From Acidobacteriaceae bacterium (GTDB taxonomy: Bacteria; Acidobacteriota; Terriglobia; Terriglobales; Acidobacteriaceae), in NCBI GenBank assembly GCA_031296355.1, contig JARLFX010000088.1:1-11431 (forward strand): a DNA stretch of 11,431 nucleotides, read 5' to 3'. This document shows positions 6,707-11,431 of the stretch, one piece after another; the stretch's first letter is position 1, and the number at the start of each line of letters is the position of its first letter. The notes under the pieces are model-generated. The model did not search any database. It was given only the letters and a program-made list of their open reading frames with translations, and had not been told where the DNA came from. Position numbers and translations under genes: made by a program.

Positions 6707-7656
6707 AGTTCTCTGTCCTTTGGGAAACCGGTGGAATCTGCGACCGGGTTGATGGTGTTGGACGTCGAGGTTTGCATGGTGTTCTCCGGGAACCCCTTCA
6801 GAGCCAGGGGCGAGAGCACGAAGGGTTGCTCGTCCAAATCGAGTTCTACGCAAACAGACTCGACGATGCGTGCAGGAATAGGCTTGATCTGTTCCACGTA
6901 TGCGCTGATCATCGAATGCTCGCAAATGAGATTGATGAGGCGAGGAATGCCTTTCGAGTAATGATGAATGAGTTGCACCGATTCCGGCGAGAACACTGGC
7001 TGGGTCGCGCCCACGACGTGCAGCCTTCTTGCGATGTAGGCTTTCGTCTCCTCGCTGGTAAGTGGTCGCGTCCTGCACCACAATGAAACACGCTGTCGAA
7101 GCTGGCGGACGCAAGGGTCGCGAAGCTTTTCTTCCAGCTCCGGCTGTCCGGACAGTACAATCTGCACCAGCTTCTCTGACGAGGTCTCCAGGTTCGTCAG
7201 CAACCTAATCTCTTCCAGAAGCTCCCAGGAGAGATTTTGCGCTTCGTCGACGACGATGGCGCACAACTCTCCGTTGCGAAAGCGATCGATCAGCCAGCGA
7301 TTGAGCTGCATGAGCATGCCGGATTTCGTTTGTGGTGTGCCAGATTTCGTCCGTGGGTCGGGTGGAATTCCAAAGTCAGCAAGCACAAACTCAAGAAAGT
7401 CAAGTACATCGAGACGGGGATTGAAAACAAATGCCGTCGAAATGCGCCGCTCTGTAAACGAACTTAGAACGGACTTGAGCAGAGTTGTCTTTCCTGTGCC
7501 GACTTCCCCGGTCAAGACGACAAAGCCTTTGCGTGAAGCAATGCCGTACTGCAGGCACGCCAGCGCTTCCTGAACATGCGGCATCTTGTACAGAAACCGC
7601 GGGTCAGGGCAGGCTCCGAAGGGAAAGTCGTTAATGCCGAAGAAGTATCTGTACAT
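6703..7656 (-). CDS. ExeA/GspA-like AAA ATPase of the EPS/PEP-CTERM locus (TIGR03015-like)
   Basis: The product has 317 residues and is an AAA ATPase thought to assist export or assembly in EPS loci. Its exact partner is unknown. It opens with MYRYFFGINDFPFGACPDP, typical of ExeA-like ATPases. Walker A is GEVGTGKTT (50-58), Walker B IVVDEAQNL (134-142) with D137 and E138, sensor I region IVLSGQPEL (166-174) and the late helix GIPRLINLICE (236-246). About 50 residues after the AAA core (from about 268) are low-complexity and probably a flexible tail. No membrane segment is visible. A small duplicated TKSG unit sits at 103-113. Start ATG 7656 is two bases after the Wzz stop, with no strong Shine-Dalgarno, so re-initiation is likely. 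The stop overlaps the kinase start. The family usually lies next to the tyrosine kinase, as here. Confidence 0.92.
   Translation of the reverse strand: MYRYFFGINDFPFGACPDPRFLYKMPHVQEALACLQYGIASRKGFVVLTGEVGTGKTTLLKSVLSSFTERRISTAFVFNPRLDVLDFLEFVLADFGIPPDPRTKSGTPQTKSGMLMQLNRWLIDRFRNGELCAIVVDEAQNLSWELLEEIRLLTNLETSSEKLVQIVLSGQPELEEKLRDPCVRQLRQRVSLWCRTRPLTSEETKAYIARRLHVVGATQPVFSPESVQLIHHYSKGIPRLINLICEHSMISAYVEQIKPIPARIVESVCVELDLDEQPFVLSPLALKGFPENTMQTSTSNTINPVADSTGFPKDREL
6716..6721 (-). promoter_or_regulatory. Ribosome binding site setting the kinase start
   Basis: AAAGGA on the - strand lies nine bases before ATG 6706, within the last codons of the ATPase gene. It supports the 310-residue kinase over the longer open frame that runs into the ATPase gene. 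Confidence 0.65.
7317..7350 (-). repeat. Imperfect 21-bp tandem duplication inside the ATPase gene
   Basis: On the + strand TGCCGGATTTCGT (7317-7329) recurs as TGCCAGATTTCGT (7338-7350), 12 of 13 identical and 21 bases apart. It encodes TKSGTPQ followed by TKSGMLM (residues 103-116), in the segment between the GIPP turn and the NRWLID helix. Confidence 0.6.
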
Positions 7657-7658
7657 AG

Positions 7659-9179
7659 CTATCCGAGAGCGCTTTCATTCATCTTGTTTGTTCTTGAGAA
7701 AAGTTTCCAGCGGCTGTGCGCTTCCTCCGGCTGGGGCAGACCGTCAATATAGGAAATTGATGCCAGTGTTGACAGCTTGGTAAATGCCCACACATCCCTC
7801 TCGTTGCGAAGGGAAGTATCGCGATATTCGAGTAGGCCCGCAAGAAGAAATCCAAGAAACAGGCCTGCCGCCAGTCCTCCAATTGCGAATTTAAGCCGAT
7901 TCGGAAAAATCGGCGCATCTGGAAGGTTTGGGGCATCCATCACGCGAAACTGTTCGCCTTGCTGCCGCCGTTCAAGAGCGGTTGCCATGGACGATTCGTT
8001 CATCTTTTTCAGCAGTGAGTTGTAGAACTCCAAAGCTGTTTCGTGGTCGCGAGTGATCTGCTTGTATTCCTGTTCGATCTGCGGACTGGCCTCGATCCTT
8101 GCCTCATAACCGCGTACCTGCTGCACAACTCTCGCTTGGTCGTGCTTTGAATCCTCCAGGGCCTGTTGAGCCGCGTGAAGCTGAGCTTTGAGCTGTTGAA
8201 GTTGGGGCGGATCAGGGCGGTTGATCGTCGCGGCCACCGGAGCCACTGCCGGCTCCGTAGAAGTGTGCGCAATCTGCGCCTGCAAGTCGGCAATCTTCCG
8301 CGAAACTTCAACCACATCGGGGTGATCTGGCGTATATTGCGCCTGCAGTGCTTGCTTCTGCTTGATAAGGGCCCTGAGCTCATTCTTTCGTTCATCTACC
8401 AGCGCTGCATTGGCTATGGGCTCTGCGCTTTGCAGGTCGTGCGTCTGCTGGGAGACCATCGCCTGCAGGAATGTCACATTCTGCTGCTGACGATTCACTG
8501 CCTGCGTCGCAGCGTCAAGCTGGGTCGTCAATGCCTGAAGCGTGTTTGAGTTGGATTGTTCCTGTTCGGGGAGTCTGCCAAAATACTTTTGCTGGAATGC
8601 CGCAAGCTTGGCATCCTGCTGGTCGAGGTTCTGCTTGGAGTCGCTGAGTTGCTGTTTCAGAAATTCATTTGTGCCAACTGCCGTCTCCTCGCGTGCGCTC
8701 AGATTCTCGCTGACAAAAAGTGTCGTAATCTCTCCGCACACTTGTTGGGCCGTGCGGGCATCCTGCGCCTTGAATGTGACATAGAAACCGGGCATTCCGC
8801 CAGACTGCCCGGACGGGATCGGTTTCACCCCGATTGCCTTTTGAGTCAATGTCACACGGTCGTCCATGGTGGCCTTGCCGTCGGCAAACAAATTGAACCG
8901 CCTGATGATCGGTTCAATACGCGAGCGGCTTAAAATCTGCTCCTTCATGGATGCCAGGCGCGAACTCAAATCTTCCTCGATGACTGGCTTTACATAGTCT
9001 TCTGGAATCTTCTGCTGTTCAATAAGTATCAGCGTCTGCGACTGGTATTGCGGGGGAATGATATGGCTGACAACTACCCCGACAACAAAGCAGATGATCG
9101 CTGAAGCCAGGATCAGCCAAGATCGCCGCTTCAAGATATCGGCGTAGTCTTCCATTGTTAGTTCGCGATGCCCGAGCAT
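7659..9179 (-). CDS. Wzz/chain-length determinant protein without kinase domain (PCP family)
   Basis: The product has 506 residues and is an inner-membrane co-polymerase. Family members set chain length, contact the export protein in the periplasm and activate the cognate kinase. A first membrane helix (about 20-41) follows LTMEDYADILKRRSW. The large periplasmic part is Gln/Ala-rich and predicted coiled coil, with the family-like YTPDHPDVVEVSRKI segment. A Pro-rich LPDAPIFPNRL precedes the second helix (about 429-452). The roughly 54-residue cytoplasmic tail is the expected kinase-contact region. There is no Walker motif, so kinase activity sits in the separate gene downstream, as in TIGR03007-type PEP-CTERM loci. 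I chose ATG 9179, which has AAGGAG four bases upstream. An upstream TTG (9239) would overlap the barrel gene. A later ATG (9155) lacks a Shine-Dalgarno. Confidence 0.92.
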   Translation of the reverse strand: MLGHRELTMEDYADILKRRSWLILASAIICFVVGVVVSHIIPPQYQSQTLILIEQQKIPEDYVKPVIEEDLSSRLASMKEQILSRSRIEPIIRRFNLFADGKATMDDRVTLTQKAIGVKPIPSGQSGGMPGFYVTFKAQDARTAQQVCGEITTLFVSENLSAREETAVGTNEFLKQQLSDSKQNLDQQDAKLAAFQQKYFGRLPEQEQSNSNTLQALTTQLDAATQAVNRQQQNVTFLQAMVSQQTHDLQSAEPIANAALVDERKNELRALIKQKQALQAQYTPDHPDVVEVSRKIADLQAQIAHTSTEPAVAPVAATINRPDPPQLQQLKAQLHAAQQALEDSKHDQARVVQQVRGYEARIEASPQIEQEYKQITRDHETALEFYNSLLKKMNESSMATALERRQQGEQFRVMDAPNLPDAPIFPNRLKFAIGGLAAGLFLGFLLAGLLEYRDTSLRNERDVWAFTKLSTLASISYIDGLPQPEEAHSRWKLFSRTNKMNESALG

Positions 9180-9183
9180 AGAA

Positions 9184-9189
9184 CTCCTT
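9184..9189 (-). promoter_or_regulatory. Ribosome binding site setting the Wzz start
   Basis: AAGGAG on the - strand sits four bases before ATG 9179, in the 16-base gap after the barrel gene's TAA stop. The spacing is slightly short but the match is strong. It favours this start over TTG 9239 and ATG 9155. Confidence 0.65.
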
Positions 9190-9195
9190 GAAGAA

Positions 9196-10464
9196 TTACT
9201 GCCTTTGGTGTATTTCCCGAGGTGAATATCCGAAGCCAAAACCTATCACATGCATCAGTTGGTTCAGGACGTTGGCAGAGGCGGCGGAATTCGACGATTG
9301 GTCTGTTCCCGTGTAGTTTGCAAATACGATCACGTTCCGGCCAATTCGCTTCGTGACCTCGACGCCTCCAAACTTAGCGCTGAATGTCCCATAGATGTTT
9401 GGTCCGGCTGCCGTACTACTGCTTATCCCTATACTGTTTAACGCAGCCGTGCGTTGATAACCGGCGGCTAATCCGATGGTCAGATCTTGCCCGAACGTCT
9501 TGGAGAAGTTAGCGGCAACTGTGTCGTATTCGGCACCGAGCAAATAGCCGGCGCCGCCGTTGGTTCCATGATGGTAATTCAAACCCGCCGAAGTGAATTG
9601 CAACTTGTAATTAATCGTTGCACTTGCTGCTGCGCTGGTGGAAGCGGGTACGACTGAACTCTCATTGCTGTTGATCCATTGAGGTCCTGCTGACACATAC
9701 GTAGAGATCTTTCTGGACCACTGGCGCTGATAGCCGAGAAGTGCCGCGCCATTCGTGAAAGCAACTGTGTAGCCTGGGTAGGTATACCGGAAATAAGTGT
9801 AATTCGCGTTAAGCGAATTACGCGCGTTCAGGCGCCGAGTAAGCCCTGCGTTTCCGCTCACAGTAGTCGTATCCAGACCATCGCTGTGGGGGTAGCGCAA
9901 CAATTCGTAATTGCCACCAACGCTGAACGTCGTGGCATAGTTCAGAGTATGCTCGATTGTCCCATTCGCTATGTTATTCACCACATGCGTATTCAGAGTC
10001 AGAATCGTCTGGCTGGACGGAGTTGTTGGGTTGGTCGAGCCAATGGGCTCTCCAATGCCAGGAATTCCCGAAAAACCCGTCGTGGGAGCCTGCGGCAGGT
10101 AGCTTATGTCATCACTGAAGTGAACATCCCATCTGCGCCATACGAGGCCCTGGGTCACCATCATGTGTTGGAAGAAGCCGGACCCGTAAGACGGCCCGTC
10201 AATTGTCGCCGTGTAACCGCCGCTATAGTTGAGGGTGAACGGATTTCGTTGTTTGCCGTTCATGTAGTCAACCGAAGCCGAAGGGGAGCTTGTCTGCTGG
10301 TTATAGCCGTTACCGAACTGAGCGGTCTGCGAATAGCGCATTGAATAGCTCAGATTGCCGCGAACCGGTAGGCCGCCTGGACCTGTTGCCGCTGGTGCAA
10401 CCTGCGCCGGAGCAGAGGCACAAACAGCAATAAACAATGCCGCGAGTTTTAACGTCATTTTCAT
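9196..10464 (-). CDS. Outer-membrane beta-barrel protein of the EPS operon (TIGR03016-like context)
   Basis: The product has 422 residues with a clear signal peptide (MKMTLKLAALFIAVCASAPAQ, cleavage near 21). The mature part is built of alternating polar/hydrophobic strands rich in Tyr, Asn, Ser, Thr and Gly (for example NSLNANYTYFRYTYPGY, ISTYVSAGPQW, LTIGLAAGYQR). It ends in a likely last strand, MHVIGFGFGYSP, with a short tail. Composition and periodicity indicate an outer-membrane barrel. Genes in this position of PEP-CTERM/EPS loci encode uncharacterised barrels (TIGR03016). The likely role is an outer-membrane conduit or anchor working with the export protein encoded just upstream. ATG 10464 is preceded by AAGGCGG, which overlaps the export gene's stop codon. 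The gap to that stop is only ten bases. Low sequence conservation limits family assignment. Confidence 0.8.
   Translation of the reverse strand: MKMTLKLAALFIAVCASAPAQVAPAATGPGGLPVRGNLSYSMRYSQTAQFGNGYNQQTSSPSASVDYMNGKQRNPFTLNYSGGYTATIDGPSYGSGFFQHMMVTQGLVWRRWDVHFSDDISYLPQAPTTGFSGIPGIGEPIGSTNPTTPSSQTILTLNTHVVNNIANGTIEHTLNYATTFSVGGNYELLRYPHSDGLDTTTVSGNAGLTRRLNARNSLNANYTYFRYTYPGYTVAFTNGAALLGYQRQWSRKISTYVSAGPQWINSNESSVVPASTSAAASATINYKLQFTSAGLNYHHGTNGGAGYLLGAEYDTVAANFSKTFGQDLTIGLAAGYQRTAALNSIGISSSTAAGPNIYGTFSAKFGGVEVTKRIGRNVIVFANYTGTDQSSNSAASANVLNQLMHVIGFGFGYSPREIHQRQ
9799..9821. repeat. Perfect 9-bp inverted repeat inside the barrel gene
   Basis: GTAATTCGC (9799-9807) and GCGAATTAC (9813-9821) flank GTTAA. 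It lies within codons for NSLNANY of the barrel. A repeat of this size is expected about once in a few tens of kilobases by chance, so function is doubtful. Confidence 0.35.
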
Positions 10465-10474
10465 TTATGCCGCC

Positions 10475-11095
10475 TTACGGAACTACGATCGTATCGCCGG
10501 GCATGAGAACCAGATTGAACGCGCTATCGCCCTTTAACGCCTGCTTGTAGTGGACAGGAATTGTCTGGTGCGATCCGTTTGCCTTGCGCAGTATGTAGAT
10601 CTTCTTGGTGTTGGCGAAATCCGTTAGGCCTCCGGCGCTGGAAATTGCCTCCAACACCGTCATGTCGTGCGTGATCTCTACCGGCCCCCGCTTCATCACC
10701 TCGCCCAGCAGGTAAACAACCTTGCTATGGATTTGACTTACCACGACGGAGACGTTCGGATCCTGGATGTATTTCTTGAGCTTTGCGGAGATCTGGTCCG
10801 CCAACTGGAGCGGTGTAAGGCCTGCGGCCTGTACGTCACCGAGAAGAGCCAGTGAAATCATGCCGTCAGGGCGAACGAGGATGCTGCCCGAAAGCGTTGG
10901 TTCTTTCCAGACCGTAACTGCGAGCACGTCGGATGCGCCGATGATATAACTGTCAGATGCGGCGGCCCCGGTCGTGCCGGATGCCATCGGCACAGGCGCC
11001 CCCTGGGCCGAATTGGCTTGAGCCCCATTTTCCTGGCCATGACCAACCAGACTTACGGCAGCGAAAGCCAAAACAATCAGTTTTACCGAATTCAT
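10475..11095 (-). CDS. Short polysaccharide export protein (Wza/OPX family, TIGR03027-like)
   Basis: The product has 206 residues. Family members form the periplasmic channel through which EPS leaves. A signal peptide (about 1-20, ending near VGHGQ) lacks a lipobox, and the protein has no cysteine, so it is not a lipoprotein. A Ser/Ala/Gly-rich linker (about 21-47) leads to the Poly_export domain (about 49-119), with YIIGASDVLAVTVWKEP and VRPDGMISLALLGDVQAAG. One SLBB-type domain follows (about 125-200), with VYLLGEVMKRGP and AISSAGGLTDFA, ending at LMPGDTIVVP. It stops there, without the extra SLBB repeats and outer-membrane helix of E. coli Wza (about 360 residues mature). ATG 11095 overlaps the regulator's stop (ATGA) and has GGAG seven bases upstream (11103-11106). 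The barrel gene follows directly. Confidence 0.93.
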   Translation of the reverse strand: MNSVKLIVLAFAAVSLVGHGQENGAQANSAQGAPVPMASGTTGAAASDSYIIGASDVLAVTVWKEPTLSGSILVRPDGMISLALLGDVQAAGLTPLQLADQISAKLKKYIQDPNVSVVVSQIHSKVVYLLGEVMKRGPVEITHDMTVLEAISSAGGLTDFANTKKIYILRKANGSHQTIPVHYKQALKGDSAFNLVLMPGDTIVVP

Positions 11096-11431
11096 AGTGA
11101 CACTCCGTTCTTGTGGGAAGCAGGTTGGTAATCCGCGCCTGCCTGCTTGAGCTTATAGAGCAAAGCCTTATAACTGATCCCGAGTTCGTCCGCGGCGCGT
11201 TTGCGATTGCCGCCAGTTGCAACCAGCACCTCGGCAATCAACTGACGCTCGATTTGGCTGGAAGCGGCCCGGGCGGCTTCCTTCAGGGATGGAAGTTTGC
11301 GCTGGCCGTTCGACTTCATCGCTGAGGCCTTCAGTGCAGCGAGCGAGATTGATTGATCGTCGATGGCGACAAACGTCTTGATGGCTGTCTGAAGTTCGGA
11401 CAGGTTTTCGGGCCAGGTGTGCTCCATCAGG
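11092..11431 (-). CDS. Sigma-54-type response regulator, C-terminal part with Fis-like DNA-binding domain
   Basis: Only the last 112 residues or so are inside the window, and the frame is open past the right edge. The first part (LMEHTWPENLSELQTAIK) is the end of an AAA+ sigma-54 interaction module, matching the usual WPGNVREL region. A linker follows, then a HTH_8/Fis-type domain: IERQLIAEVLVATGGN followed by RKRAADELGISYKALLYKLK. This style is common in acidobacterial EPS regulators and in PEP-CTERM-locus response regulators. The protein should bind DNA and, if the AAA+ module is active, drive sigma-54 promoters. At the sensor II position the usual Arg is Ser (WPENLSEL). The stop TGA overlaps the export gene's ATG, so regulator and export genes are on one transcript. 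The ATG at 11427 lies inside the AAA+ module and is not the true start. Confidence 0.85.
   Translation of the reverse strand, partial: LMEHTWPENLSELQTAIKTFVAIDDQSISLAALKASAMKSNGQRKLPSLKEAARAASSQIERQLIAEVLVATGGNRKRAADELGISYKALLYKLKQAGADYQPASHKNGVSL

Noticed and set aside
6707..7114. N-terminal extension of the kinase reading frame by 136 codons
   Set aside because: It lies entirely inside the ATPase gene on the same strand in another frame, is Arg/His-rich and unlike any kinase domain. The family-typical MSRIHEAL start with a good Shine-Dalgarno is at 6706.
9180..9239. TTG start 20 codons upstream of the Wzz protein
   Set aside because: It would overlap the barrel gene. ATG 9179 has AAGGAG upstream and leaves the expected short N-terminal tail before the first membrane helix.

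Overview
The window is a polysaccharide assembly locus. It most resembles the exopolysaccharide (EPS) clusters of Acidobacteria (Terriglobia / subdivision 1). That placement rests on my recognition of protein styles: the Fis-type regulator tail ending in an 'ISYKALLYKLK' helix, a split tyrosine kinase, an ExeA-like ATPase and a soluble-looking export protein. It does not come from a database search.

Layout. On the + strand at the left are the 3' part of an O-antigen ligase/polymerase (Wzy_C) gene (1-883) and a GT4 glycosyltransferase (965-2059). From 11431 down to 2111 the - strand carries nine genes in one tight series. In order they are: the C-terminus of a sigma-54-type response regulator, a short Wza-like export protein (OPX), an outer-membrane beta-barrel, a Wzz-type chain-length protein without a kinase domain, an ExeA/TIGR03015-like AAA ATPase, a BY-type tyrosine autokinase, an initiating polyprenyl-phosphate sugar transferase, a membrane GT2 glycosyltransferase and an unassigned exported protein. 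The two blocks converge on a 51-bp gap holding a large hairpin.

How they fit together. The sugar transferase would load the first sugar on undecaprenyl phosphate, and the GT2 and GT4 enzymes would extend the unit. The ligase/polymerase would join units or attach them to an acceptor. Wzz, the kinase and the ATPase would control chain length and export across the inner membrane. The export protein and barrel would provide the periplasmic and outer-membrane path. Five of the eight - strand junctions are 4-base stop/start overlaps, so the block is almost certainly one transcript with coupled translation. Its promoter lies beyond the right edge.

The gene set matches the EPS part of exosortase/PEP-CTERM loci, but no exosortase or PEP-CTERM protein is present here. 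I see no RNA genes, CRISPR arrays, insertion sequences or origins. The points most worth a second look are the barrel next to a minimal export protein, a regulator whose sensor II arginine is replaced, a repeat-encoded tyrosine tail on the kinase, and the unassigned last gene of the operon.
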